The position numbers and the translations under genes were made by a program. 64,000 nt of DNA from Leadbetterella byssophila_A (lineage in GTDB: Bacteria > Bacteroidota > Bacteroidia > Cytophagales > Spirosomataceae). The DNA lies in NCBI GenBank assembly GCA_040394735.1, contig JBEBRR010000013.1, positions 3,452 through 67,451 of the forward strand. The letters are read 5' to 3'. Numbering within the stretch: position 1 is the first letter of the stretch; the number at the start of each line of letters is the position of its first letter. The notes below the pieces were generated by a model that saw nothing but the letters and a program-made list of their open reading frames with translations, had not been told where the DNA came from and made no database searches. This document shows, piece after piece, positions 45,440-54,583 of this stretch.

Positions 45440-47215
45440 CTATTCTTTGATATCCCACCATACCGGGTAAGACCAGACATCATTGCTTAACGCATTGGGA
45501 TGTGACGCCTTCACGTTCTCCGCGTTATAATTGATCTCATGCGATACCTGCATTACCCTGCGGAACTGCTTTCCGAGAGGTATTTTATTCTGGGCAGCGG
45601 CTGTAACGGTATATTCATACGGAACGGCCCATCCCGGATAAGCCACCGTACTGTAGTCGTACCTCCGCATATCGTTCCAGTTTTGCTGCGAATAAGACAG
45701 CGCAATAAACTTCTGCGTCATGATTTTGCCTAACGTAATATCGGCTGCCGTGCCAATGCCCTTCTCCATAAATTCATCAATTTTTGACTGCTGCATCGGA
45801 GATTTGCTGACATTCACATTTCCGTAGGCTGTTAATTTTACATTCATCAGGTCAATATGCGCCTTGATTCCGTCTTTATACGCAGCAAATGCCCCGGTTT
45901 TATCTCCTTTATTAAACAGCACCTCTGCTTTGATAAAGCACATTTCAGGATAGGTTAACAAGTGAGTAGGCGCATCCGGTCTGGAATAAAAAGTACCCGA
46001 GGCCGCCACCGTGCCGTCAGCCCATTTATAAATGTCGGTGACATCTTTATGGTAGCCCAGCGAGCTGCTTCTTAAAGAAACATACACGGTATCACCCCAG
46101 CGCTTGGTATTAGCTGTATTAATATACCACGATTTAGCGGGCACGGTTCGTCCGTTACTTTGAATCGCGCTGTTGGAAGCATTATAGGAAGGAGAGATCG
46201 GTCCGGCCTCAGTCCGGATAGCAGACTGCATATCCACCCCCTCCGTTCTTACAAATTTCTTCGGATTACCGAATTCCGCCCAGGGCAGAAGCTTATCCGC
46301 CCTCGGGTCTTCCACGCCTTTGTTATCAAAGTTGGTCAGCAGGTCGGTATACCATTTGGTTAAGCGGAAATTCGTATTCATTCCCAGGTTATCAAAGACA
46401 ATGGCGGCCTTCAGCGGATCGGCGAATAAAACGTCTCCCACATTATCAGCAGGTGAATCTTCATGAATGATCACCGTGCTTTCACCTATAGCCTGCGGAC
46501 CCTGCGCCAAAGCGGCTAAAACATCATCAGGCTTGTAGAGGCCGCTTTTCTTGGAAAGATTATTCAGCCATCTTGCTTTTAGCCCGTAACAAAGCTTAAG
46601 CCATTTGTTTACATCTCCGTTATTCCAGCTGTCACCGGCAGCTAAAGGAGTAGCTGAGGTTGGCTGAGCCATTTTAAAATATTCAATGGCTTTTTCAATA
46701 TCGGCAAGACAGCCTTCAAAAATGGTTTTCCCGTCATCAAATTTAGGCGTAATGGCCGAGCTGACCGCCTCCGTATAGGGCATCTCCCCGTACCAGTCGG
46801 TCATCAGCATAAAGCCCATGGCCCGGATGGCCCGCGCCGCACCTATGTAGTGGTAAGCCTCCTCTTTTTCGGCCTTGGCTTCCAGGTCTTCCAGGTTCGC
46901 AGCAGCAGTTACAAACCACCACTGGTAAGGCGTGGTAGACATCCCCGCAATGGGGTTCCAGCCTGCCGACATACTTTGCTGGGCCGTGCTGCTCACAAAC
47001 GTTACCTGCTGGGTAACCGTAGAAGCTCTCACCCCTGCAGTGCCCTGCGCATACAGATAATGATGCTGAATCCAGGCCAGGCGGCCCTTCACCGAAGCCA
47101 CGGTGTTGGAAGGAGTATTGGGGTCTTCGTTAATATCCAGCCAGGTGTCTTTGCATGAAGACAGGATAAACATCGAAGTAATACCCAGTAACAATATATT
47201 TTTTAACTTATTCAT
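45440..47215 (-). CDS. SusD-like lipoprotein, SusD-like_2 type (orphan pair 2)
   Basis: 591 residues. The lipoprotein signal ends at Cys21 (FILSSC), followed by KDTWLDINEDPNTPSN, the opening typical of the second SusD-like group. Further family segments are IGAARAIRAMGFMLMTDWYGEMPYTEA, where only the first part is needed for recognition, and ALSYSQQNWNDMRRYDYS near the C-terminus. It differs clearly from the other three SusD proteins in this window. It pairs with the SusC encoded 13 bp upstream. No enzymes are adjacent, so the ligand is unknown. Confidence 0.92.
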   Translation of the reverse strand: MNKLKNILLLGITSMFILSSCKDTWLDINEDPNTPSNTVASVKGRLAWIQHHYLYAQGTAGVRASTVTQQVTFVSSTAQQSMSAGWNPIAGMSTTPYQWWFVTAAANLEDLEAKAEKEEAYHYIGAARAIRAMGFMLMTDWYGEMPYTEAVSSAITPKFDDGKTIFEGCLADIEKAIEYFKMAQPTSATPLAAGDSWNNGDVNKWLKLCYGLKARWLNNLSKKSGLYKPDDVLAALAQGPQAIGESTVIIHEDSPADNVGDVLFADPLKAAIVFDNLGMNTNFRLTKWYTDLLTNFDNKGVEDPRADKLLPWAEFGNPKKFVRTEGVDMQSAIRTEAGPISPSYNASNSAIQSNGRTVPAKSWYINTANTKRWGDTVYVSLRSSSLGYHKDVTDIYKWADGTVAASGTFYSRPDAPTHLLTYPEMCFIKAEVLFNKGDKTGAFAAYKDGIKAHIDLMNVKLTAYGNVNVSKSPMQQSKIDEFMEKGIGTAADITLGKIMTQKFIALSYSQQNWNDMRRYDYSTVAYPGWAVPYEYTVTAAAQNKIPLGKQFRRVMQVSHEINYNAENVKASHPNALSNDVWSYPVWWDIKE

Positions 47216-47228
47216 CGAACCCGAATTT

Positions 47229-50200
47229 TTAGAATTTAACGTTTAAACCAAATGTAAGACCCGCTGTGGCAGGTACGCCGTTGAAGTCAATGCCCACTGA
47301 ACTGGATCCGATCACTCCGGAACCTGCGGCTGAAGTCTCCGGGTCCATCCCCTTGTAGTTAGTAAGCAACCAAAGGTTAGTTCCTGTTACACTGGCTGTC
47401 ATGCCTTTGAATACATTCGTGTTTTTCAGAAGGCCTTTCCCGATATCATAAGACAACGATATGCTTCTCAGTCTCAGCCACTTGGTATCGGTCATAAAGT
47501 TGGCGCTCTCCCTTGCGTAGAAATCACTCCAGTAATCCTGGATGATCTTCCGCCCGCTGGTCTGCACACCTCTTATGTTATAGAACTCATTGGCGTTGAA
47601 AGTAAACGTTTTATCTTCGTACACCGGCTCCTGGTCTGTACCGCCGGTTCTTACCACACCACTCAGTACCAGGTTATCCCTGTCCATGCTGCGCTTGCTC
47701 ATCCCGTTAACAGTCATGAAGTAATCCGTACCGTTATAGATCATCCCTCCTACCCGGAAGTCAAATAAAAACGACAGGTTAAAATTCCTGTACCTGAAAT
47801 TATTGTCAAAACCTCCGATCAGGCGGGGCTCGCGGTTACCGATGTTATAGGTCGTCAGGTTATCGCTCACCGGCATTCCCGTATTTGCATCCAGGATCAC
47901 CTTGCCGTCATTAGTTCTTGACCATTTTGAGCCGGAAATGGCCATAAAGTTGCCGCCGTTAAAGGAAGCCGCTTTTGCATTTCCTACCTGCACGTCTGTG
48001 ACATAAAGTATTTCAAGTCCCTGCAGCAGGTTCTCCACTGTCCCCCTGTTTCTCGACATATTCAGGGTAGTATTCCATTCGAAATCTTTCTGAACCACCG
48101 GCTTACCCGTAAGTGAAAGCTCCATTCCTTTGTTATAGATATCGCCTGCATTTACAGAAATGAAGATATAACCGGTAGATTGCCCCATCCTGGGAGAAAG
48201 AATCTGGTTATATGAATTATTGGTATAGTAGGCATAATCCAGCCCTAAACGGCCCTTCAGGAACCTCATTTCCAGACCTACTTCAAATGAAGTGGTGTTT
48301 TCTGGCTTCAGGTAAGGGTTTCCCCGCTGCCAGTTATTTCCTGTTCCCACTATTCCACCCAGAAATTCCCTTGGCGCCCAAAGATATGTATTGGTCACAT
48401 AAGGGGCGGCATCCTTACCTACCCGGGCCCAGGAGGCTCTCAGTTTACCAAAGCTTAACCAGGGCACGTTATTCAATACTTCCGTAAATACAAAGCTACC
48501 TCCTACTGACGGATAGAAATACGAACGGTTGTTGGCCGGCAGTGTGGAGGTCCAGTCGTTCCGGCCGGTCACATTCAGGAACAGCATACTCTTATAAGAG
48601 GCCCGGAGTTCTCCGTACGCTCCGAACAGCCTCCTTTTAGAGCTTACCACATTCAGGAACTTATTGGCATCAATGATATTTCCGAAGCTGTGGAACCCTT
48701 CCACTTCAAAGTTATACCCCATTCTGCGGTTATTTACTACGCGGGTCTCTTCCGAGAAATAACCTACCAGCGCACCCAGATCAAACTCTCCTACCTTCTT
48801 GTTAAAATCAGACATCAGGTTGGATGACCAGTAATTAAAATTATAATCACTTTCCGACATCATCCCCTGCTGCCAGATATCTTTTATAGCTCCGCCTTCT
48901 CCGATAAGCGTGGAGTTTTTGGTCACATACCAGTCCGAGCCTAAGCGATAAGAAACCTTCCACCAGTCAAAGATATCGGCAGTAGCGCTTACATTCCCGG
49001 TAAGACGATTGGTCTGATCGGACAGTTTGTTCCTGTTCACGATCCAGTAAGGATTTTCAATATCATCCCGCATTTCCTGCAGGCCCTCAAACATCCTGTA
49101 TTTGGTACCGTCGTCATTGAGGTATTTTTTCATATCATCGCTTCTTGACCAGCGGTAGGTAGAGTTCATAGCGCCGGTTCCGCCTGAATTGAACAGCCCG
49201 GAAGAAGTAAGCGTTTTATCGGTATTGGCTATACTGTAGGCCACATTTGCCCCCAGCTTGATTTTTCCGTATTTCTGATCCCCGTTAAAACGGAAGGTCG
49301 TCTTGTCAAAGCCGGTGTTCGGGATAATCCCGGTCTGGTCAAATCGCGATGCCGATAAATAGAAGGAGTTATTCTTGCTTCCTCCTGCCAGGCTCAGGTT
49401 ATGATCAAAGGAGGCTCCGTTCTGGAAGAAATCTTCGATATTATTATAGACCGTTTCCCCGGGACCGAAAGCCTCACCCCATGACTGGGTGGTATAGGTA
49501 TCCAGCACCCCCTGCGCATTATAATACCCTCTTTTGTATTTATCCTGCTGCTCCGGGAAGCGGTTTACCCAGCTGGTAGAAACACGCGTGGTAAAGTTCA
49601 GTTCGGCTCTGCCGTCCTGTCCTGATTTGGTGGTAATGATAATTGCCCCGGCTGCTGCACGGGATCCGTACAGGGCCGCCGCAGCTGGTCCCTTCAGAAC
49701 AGACACATTCTCAATATCTTCCGGGTTGATGTCCATTACCCGGTTACCGTTGGTAGACGCCACTGACAGGGCTCCGTCAAATGCGCTGTTCCCTCCGATA
49801 ACGGTAGAGTTATCATAAATCACCCCGTCTACCACAAACAGGGGCTGGTTATCTCTTTCCAGTGAAGTTCCTCCCCGGAGAATGATCTGTGCCCCTGCAC
49901 CTGCCGCTCCGGAAGACTGCGTAACGTTCACCCCCGCAATTTTACCGGCAAGGGAATTGACCATGTTGGGGCTCTTATTTTTTAACAGCTCTTCAGAGTT
50001 CAGGTCCTGAACGGCATAGCCCAGCGCCTTTTTCTCCTTTTTTATACCCATGGCGGTAACCACCACTTCCTGCAGTCTTCCCTGGGCAATTTCAAGCTGC
50101 ACGTTCACCACCCGCGATGCAGGTACGATCACCTCCGTTTCCGAAAATCCTACGGCTCTGAAAATCAGTGTTTCCCCGACACTGGCGGCAATGCTGAACT

Positions 50201-50372
50201 TCCCGTCGGCAGAAGTCATTGTTCCTGTAGTTTTTCCCTTTACCAGCACGGAGGCGCCTGGTACGGGCTCACTGTCACTATCCACTACCGTTCCGGTCAC
50301 CGTGGACTGCGCGTACGACATCCCTATTGCTGTAAAGAATAAGAATAGCAAAAGGCGTAATTTTTCTTTCAT
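47229..50372 (-). CDS. SusC/RagA family TonB-dependent transporter (orphan pair 2)
   Basis: 1047 residues. The signal MKEKLRLLLFLFFTAIGMSY precedes a carboxypeptidase-D-like domain, the RagA region QEVVVTAMGIKKEKKALGYA, and a plug with QPLFVVDGVIYDNST and VSVLKGPAAAALYGSRAAAG. The barrel ends in LTFGLNVKF. The TAMGIKKEKKALGY variant and the partner of SusD-like_2 type mark a different SusC branch from the other three. A near-match -7 box lies 25 nt upstream. Substrate is unknown. Confidence 0.95.
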   Translation of the reverse strand: MKEKLRLLLFLFFTAIGMSYAQSTVTGTVVDSDSEPVPGASVLVKGKTTGTMTSADGKFSIAASVGETLIFRAVGFSETEVIVPASRVVNVQLEIAQGRLQEVVVTAMGIKKEKKALGYAVQDLNSEELLKNKSPNMVNSLAGKIAGVNVTQSSGAAGAGAQIILRGGTSLERDNQPLFVVDGVIYDNSTVIGGNSAFDGALSVASTNGNRVMDINPEDIENVSVLKGPAAAALYGSRAAAGAIIITTKSGQDGRAELNFTTRVSTSWVNRFPEQQDKYKRGYYNAQGVLDTYTTQSWGEAFGPGETVYNNIEDFFQNGASFDHNLSLAGGSKNNSFYLSASRFDQTGIIPNTGFDKTTFRFNGDQKYGKIKLGANVAYSIANTDKTLTSSGLFNSGGTGAMNSTYRWSRSDDMKKYLNDDGTKYRMFEGLQEMRDDIENPYWIVNRNKLSDQTNRLTGNVSATADIFDWWKVSYRLGSDWYVTKNSTLIGEGGAIKDIWQQGMMSESDYNFNYWSSNLMSDFNKKVGEFDLGALVGYFSEETRVVNNRRMGYNFEVEGFHSFGNIIDANKFLNVVSSKRRLFGAYGELRASYKSMLFLNVTGRNDWTSTLPANNRSYFYPSVGGSFVFTEVLNNVPWLSFGKLRASWARVGKDAAPYVTNTYLWAPREFLGGIVGTGNNWQRGNPYLKPENTTSFEVGLEMRFLKGRLGLDYAYYTNNSYNQILSPRMGQSTGYIFISVNAGDIYNKGMELSLTGKPVVQKDFEWNTTLNMSRNRGTVENLLQGLEILYVTDVQVGNAKAASFNGGNFMAISGSKWSRTNDGKVILDANTGMPVSDNLTTYNIGNREPRLIGGFDNNFRYRNFNLSFLFDFRVGGMIYNGTDYFMTVNGMSKRSMDRDNLVLSGVVRTGGTDQEPVYEDKTFTFNANEFYNIRGVQTSGRKIIQDYWSDFYARESANFMTDTKWLRLRSISLSYDIGKGLLKNTNVFKGMTASVTGTNLWLLTNYKGMDPETSAAGSGVIGSSSVGIDFNGVPATAGLTFGLNVKF

Positions 50373-50396
50373 AGATTAAAGTAGGTATTAAATGGA

Positions 50397-50404
50397 CAAA
50401 TAAA
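50397..50404 (-). promoter_or_regulatory. Near-consensus -7 element (TTTATTTG) for orphan susC
   Basis: Seven of eight positions match TAnnTTTG on the minus strand, 25 nt before the ATG at 50372, the common spacing in this window. Confidence 0.3.
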
Positions 50405-50495
50405 AATACGTGGGTTGTTCCTCTCTGCTGAACGAACCGGTAAATAGGGTTAAGGTAAGTTCGTAAACGGCGGGTAACTCATAATAACAAAAATA

Positions 50496-50536
50496 AAAGA
50501 TTCCCTTTCAGATGAAAAGGAATCTTTGTTTTTTAT
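50496..50536 (-). terminator. Rho-independent terminator downstream of ppc
   Basis: AAAGATTCC (50496-50504) pairs with GGAATCTTT (50519-50527), and inner TTT/AAA pairs extend the stem after one mismatch. Both flanks are A/T-runs: the minus-strand exit reads TTTTATTTTTG. It is 138 bp past the ppc stop and upstream of the orphan susC, so it isolates the two units. Confidence 0.75.
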
Positions 50537-50540
50537 TATG

Positions 50541-50690
50541 AAAAAGCCCGGACAATAGACAGTGGATAATTGACAATGGAAATACCCACCGGTTGAATAC
50601 AAAAGTGAAAAGCATTCAACTTTATTCCAACCACTCTTTACTCACTGCTCCGAACTCACCCCCCGGAACTGAGCTATGCCGAGTTCCGGC
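50541..50690. repeat. Mosaic of short inverted words reaching into the ppc stop codon
   Basis: Most of the 301-bp gap 50373-50673 is explained by the orphan susC leader, the terminator and this patch. It holds GACAGTGGATAATTGACAAT, a hairpin with arms GTTGAAT/ATTCAAC (50592-50598, 50614-50620), the word pair CTCCGAACTCACC and CCCCGGAACTGAG, and a hairpin CCGGAACT/AGTTCCGG (50663-50670, 50682-50689) that covers the ppc stop codon. No gene is seen. Confidence 0.5.
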
Positions 50691-53226
50691 TTGCATTGAT
50701 ATTTCCGAAAAGCGACCGGGTCACCATCTTCTGGTAAATGAGTTTCAGCTCTTCGTCTTCCGTTTCCTCGATCCTCTGAAGCGCGTATTGCTGAATGGCC
50801 AGAAGCGGCAGCACGATCTGCTCCCTGTAATTCACAGACAGAGACCCCACCACCTCGGTTTCCATGAGCGTTTTCTGGTTGGATATTTCCAGCATATACT
50901 TTACACTCTTCCGGTATTCCTCGTGCATGATGTTCCACAGCTCACCGTACTCCGGGTCTTCTCTCATATAAGAGGTTAACGGGAAATAGGTCTTGGAAAG
51001 CGACATCATGCTGTTCTGAATGAGTGTTTTGAAGTACAGCGACTCATTATACAGCTGTTTTACCTCTTCCAGCCGTCCCTGGCTGACCATGCTTTCCAGG
51101 GCAGTGCCCAGGCCGTAAAAGCCGGGAATATTCTGCTTCAGCTGACTCCAGGCGCCCACAAAAGGAATAGCCCGCAGGTCTGTCAGCTTTAGTTTACCGC
51201 CGGAACTCCGCTTGCTGGGCCGGCTTCCGATCTTGGTTTGTCCGTAATATTTCAGCGGGCTCTTGTTTTCCAGGTAGGGGACAAACAGCGGGTGGTTTTT
51301 CAGCTCCAGGTACTTTTCTCCCCCGGTTTCCGCCAGCTCTTCTATCAGTGCACGCTCTTCCGGAGTAATAATCGCTTTCTGGTCTCCGAATACATCATTG
51401 AGTACCCCGGCCGAAAGCAGCTGCTCAAAGTTAAACCGTGCCTGGGGACGGGAACCGTACATCGACGTAATGGTTTGCCCCTGGATGGTCACCTGTATCT
51501 GGTTATTGGCAATGGTAGGCCCCTGTGAAGCATAAAACTGGTGGGTTTTTCCGCCGCCCCGCGCCGGAGGACCACCGCGGCCGTCAAAGAAGATCACACT
51601 CACCTCGTTCTCTTCCGAAACTTCGGTCAGACGTTCCTTTGCACGGAATATCTCCCAGTTGGCCTTGATATAACCGCCGTCTTTTGTTCCGTCGGAAAAG
51701 CCCAGCATAATGGTCTGCGTATTCTTGCGGATATTCAGATGCCGGCGGTAAGCCAGGTTATTGTACAGCTCTTCCATGGAATCTTTGGCCGTATCCAGCC
51801 CCTCTATGGTTTCAAACAGCGGAATGATATCTACCGAAATGTCGGCATCGCGGTAGCCGCAGAACTTGAACATGGCCAGCACCTCCAGCACCGAGCAGGC
51901 CGAGGTGGAATTGGAAATGATATAGCGGTCACAGGCTTTCTCGCCGTTATGTGCCTGGATCTCTTTCATGGCGCGGATGGTCTTAAAGGTATCTTTTACC
52001 AGCGGATCGGTGAAATCATCCTCCCATACCTCAATGGTGCTGGAAGTCAGGAATTCAATTTTCTGCTCATGGGTCCATTCCTGATAAGGGCGCTCTGAGA
52101 CCTTGAATTTCTCATTCACAGCCTGCATCACCTTCTCATGGATACTGCTGTCCTGGCGGACATCCAGGGTGGCAAAATGCAGTCCGAACAGCTTCACCCG
52201 CAGGATAAAGCTGTCCAGCTCGTCAATGAACATACTTCCGTGCTGCGTGACCATCACTTCCCGTACTTCTTCCAGCCGGCTCAGGAGGGCATTGTATGAA
52301 AGGTCGTTATTCAGACCGAACATATTGGTATACAGTTTATTATTGATCTTGTCCAGGAGTGGTATCACCCCTTTGAACGTAAAACGGCGCCGGATGCTCT
52401 TGAAATGATTATAGTAGCATTTCAGGATATTGGAGCGCAGCTCCTGGGCTACCTTCCGGGTGATCTCGGCCGTTACAAAGGGGTTTCCGTCACGGTCCCC
52501 TCCGGGCCAGAAGCCCAGTTCAATCACCGGCGCAATATCCTCACCGTCAAAAATCTCCCGGGTAACGGTCTCCTGGATCCGGCTCAGCACCTCGTAGTAC
52601 ACATGCCGCAGATAAAAGATAATGCTTTGTGCTTCCTGAACGGGCGTAGGCTGCTCATCGTTAAAGAAAGGAGTTTTACCCAGCTGCTGCAGCAGCTGAT
52701 CTATTGTATTGATATCATTTACCTGGATATACTGCTCCAGATCCTGGATGATCCGGAGCACCGAATTGGGATAAAACTGGGTAGGGTGAGCCGTGAAAAC
52801 CACTCTTGTCTTAAAGTTTCTCAACTTCTCCCTTACCTCCTCCAGCTTATCGTTCTGCCGGGCCAGGGTAAGAATAGCCTTCAGGGTACCCGGTGAATCT
52901 GCCGGGGTCAGTTTCTCAAAAGCCGCATCTTCCACGCTGTCAAAAAGCACTACCTGCCGCTCCACATAGGTAATGAGACGGAAAAGCAGGTCAATTTTCT
53001 CTTTCTCTGTGGTGAAAACCGTAAACTTCTCAAAAAAAGCGTCAATGATTTCTTTAGGGTATTTCCCCTCTTCAAAGCCCTGCCGGGCATGATCGTAAAG
53101 AAAGGGCATCAGGGAACCTATCTTGGCCATTTTATCATAGGGAAGTCTCGAAAACAACGTATTGAAAACCAAATACTTGTTATGGACCTCCCGGGTGAAA
53201 ACGGTCTCCAGATTTTGATTAGGCAT
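50674..53226 (-). CDS. ppc: Phosphoenolpyruvate carboxylase
   Basis: 850 residues, close to the family norm of about 880. Signatures are VFTAHPTQ with catalytic His147, WPGGDRDGNPFVTAE, LGFSDGTKDGGYIKANWE, and the loop FFDGRGGPPARGGGK. The enzyme carboxylates phosphoenolpyruvate with bicarbonate to oxaloacetate, refilling the TCA cycle. It is transcribed alone from a TATATTTG -7 element. The C-terminus is odd: instead of the family's usual RNTG ending it reads SRNSA, encoded by a copy of the intergenic word CCGGAACTC that overlaps the stop. Since the C-terminal residues lie near the active site in known structures, activity or regulation could be affected. Confidence 0.96.
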   Translation of the reverse strand: MPNQNLETVFTREVHNKYLVFNTLFSRLPYDKMAKIGSLMPFLYDHARQGFEEGKYPKEIIDAFFEKFTVFTTEKEKIDLLFRLITYVERQVVLFDSVEDAAFEKLTPADSPGTLKAILTLARQNDKLEEVREKLRNFKTRVVFTAHPTQFYPNSVLRIIQDLEQYIQVNDINTIDQLLQQLGKTPFFNDEQPTPVQEAQSIIFYLRHVYYEVLSRIQETVTREIFDGEDIAPVIELGFWPGGDRDGNPFVTAEITRKVAQELRSNILKCYYNHFKSIRRRFTFKGVIPLLDKINNKLYTNMFGLNNDLSYNALLSRLEEVREVMVTQHGSMFIDELDSFILRVKLFGLHFATLDVRQDSSIHEKVMQAVNEKFKVSERPYQEWTHEQKIEFLTSSTIEVWEDDFTDPLVKDTFKTIRAMKEIQAHNGEKACDRYIISNSTSACSVLEVLAMFKFCGYRDADISVDIIPLFETIEGLDTAKDSMEELYNNLAYRRHLNIRKNTQTIMLGFSDGTKDGGYIKANWEIFRAKERLTEVSEENEVSVIFFDGRGGPPARGGGKTHQFYASQGPTIANNQIQVTIQGQTITSMYGSRPQARFNFEQLLSAGVLNDVFGDQKAIITPEERALIEELAETGGEKYLELKNHPLFVPYLENKSPLKYYGQTKIGSRPSKRSSGGKLKLTDLRAIPFVGAWSQLKQNIPGFYGLGTALESMVSQGRLEEVKQLYNESLYFKTLIQNSMMSLSKTYFPLTSYMREDPEYGELWNIMHEEYRKSVKYMLEISNQKTLMETEVVGSLSVNYREQIVLPLLAIQQYALQRIEETEDEELKLIYQKMVTRSLFGNINASRNSA

Positions 53227-53251
53227 GGGTAATTCAGATTAGAGTGAGGGG

Positions 53252-53259
53252 CAAATATA
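53252..53259 (-). promoter_or_regulatory. -7 element (TATATTTG) for ppc
   Basis: An exact TAnnTTTG match on the minus strand, 26 nt before the ATG at 53226. Confidence 0.5.
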
Positions 53260-53364
53260 AAAAAACCCCATTTGAAGCATGAGGTTTTGAATAAAAAAAG
53301 ACTTTTCGCGTAAAAAAATAATATTTTACAGCAGATACGTTGTATTTTCTAAAGATTCTTCACA

Positions 53365-54438
53365 TTAAATATAATGCTTCCCGAAATCTTCCGCCTTGGC
53401 CACAAACTCTTTTACCAGTTGCTCATCTTCCTTCGGACAGATCAGCAGCACGTTGTCATGTTCGGCAATAATATACCCTTTCAGGTCTTTTACCACCACC
53501 AGCTTATCTGATGGCATTTTCAGAATGCTGTCTTCCACATTATAGAGCAGGGTGCGGCAGTTGCTTACGTTATTCACCCCATCTTTTTCCGAGTTTTCGT
53601 ACAGGGATTTCCAGGTACCGAGGTCTGACCAGCCGATATCACACAACACCACATAGACATTCTCTGCCTTTTCCATCAGCCCGTTATCAATGGAGATGGC
53701 ACGGCACCTGGGGTAGGCCGTATCCAGGGCCTCTTTCTCCCCCTCCGTAAAGAAAAAAGGCTGGGCTTCACGGAACGCATCGGCCATCTCGGGCAGGTAG
53801 GTATCCAGCGCTTTCAGAATAGAAGGCATGCTCCAGATAAAGATCCCGCCGTTCCAGACATAATCTCCGCTGGAAATAAACATCCTGGCAATCTCCAGGT
53901 CAGGCTTTTCCGTGAAGGTCTTCACTTTTTTAACCTCCTGCTCATCCGTGTCATCAAACTGGATGTAACCGTAGCCTGTATCCGGCCGTGTAGGGGTGAT
54001 CCCCAGCGTAACCAGCACATCTTCTTTTCGCGAATAATCGAGGGCCACCGATATCTTCTTCCGGAATTCTTCAGGCTTCAGGATAATGTGGTCGGCTGGA
54101 GCCACTACCACATTGGCGTTCGGATCCAGCTTGGCGATCTTGAAGCAGGCGTAGGCGATGCACGGGGCAGTGTTTCTCCGGCCCGGCTCCAGCAGGATCT
54201 GGTCATCCGAAAGGAAAGGTAGCTGTTCTTTCGTGATCTCATAATATTCACGGGAGGTTACCACGTAAATGTTTTCCCTGGGGCATATGCCCTCAAAACG
54301 CTCGGCAGTCTGCTGGATAAGCGTGCTGCCCGTGCCTAAAATGTCGTGGAACTGTTTGGGAAAATTCTGCCGGCTGTAAGGCCAGAAACGTGTTCCCGTG
54401 CCCCCTGCCATTATAATGAGATAGTTTGATGAGATCAT
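53365..54438 (-). CDS. manC: Mannose-1-phosphate guanylyltransferase
   Basis: 357 residues from the ATG at 54438; a longer frame to 54522 adds 28 residues that precede the nucleotide-binding motif and run through an inverted repeat, so it is rejected. The N-terminal IIMAGGTGTRFWPYSRQNFP is the GMP pyrophosphorylase signature. Later motifs are ILLEPGRRNTAPCIAYA, VVAPADHII, FTEKPDLEIA, and YVWNGGIFIW. It makes GDP-mannose from mannose 1-phosphate and GTP for glycan and exopolysaccharide synthesis. The C-terminal isomerase domain found in bifunctional enzymes is absent. Its substrate could also come from the GH130 phosphorolysis product, although the genes are far apart. Confidence 0.93.
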   Translation of the reverse strand: MISSNYLIIMAGGTGTRFWPYSRQNFPKQFHDILGTGSTLIQQTAERFEGICPRENIYVVTSREYYEITKEQLPFLSDDQILLEPGRRNTAPCIAYACFKIAKLDPNANVVVAPADHIILKPEEFRKKISVALDYSRKEDVLVTLGITPTRPDTGYGYIQFDDTDEQEVKKVKTFTEKPDLEIARMFISSGDYVWNGGIFIWSMPSILKALDTYLPEMADAFREAQPFFFTEGEKEALDTAYPRCRAISIDNGLMEKAENVYVVLCDIGWSDLGTWKSLYENSEKDGVNNVSNCRTLLYNVEDSILKMPSDKLVVVKDLKGYIIAEHDNVLLICPKEDEQLVKEFVAKAEDFGKHYI

Positions 54439-54456
54439 AGACTGTTTACTAAAGTG

Positions 54457-54464
54457 TAAAGGTA
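54457..54464 (-). promoter_or_regulatory. Near-consensus -7 element (TACCTTTA) for manC
   Basis: Seven of eight positions match TAnnTTTG on the minus strand, 19 nt before the ATG at 54438. It supports the shorter manC start. Confidence 0.3.
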
Positions 54465-54481
54465 AATAAAAAGTAGGGCGT

Positions 54482-54582
54482 GCAGGGTAGTGAGTTCTGA
54501 GTGCCGGAAAGGAATCAAACATGCTTCCCCGGGGCTATGCCCTAAAAATTCACCATTCACTACCCGGAACTCACTACCCTGC
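54482..54582. repeat. Long inverted repeat of the CCCGGAACTCACTA family
   Basis: Perfect 16-bp arms: GCAGGGTAGTGAGTTC at 54482-54497 and its complement at 54567-54582, with a 69-nt spacer. The right arm continues from the word CACTACCCGGAACTCACTAC and starts 1 bp from the helicase stop codon (54584-54586). The structure fills the gap between the helicase stop and the manC leader and could act as a large hairpin terminator or RNA-stability element. Confidence 0.65.
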
Positions 54583-54583
54583 C

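Noticed and set aside
54482..54582. Insertion sequence or complete mobile element between the repeat arms
   Set aside because: The spacer is only 69 nt with no frame, and no target duplication is evident.
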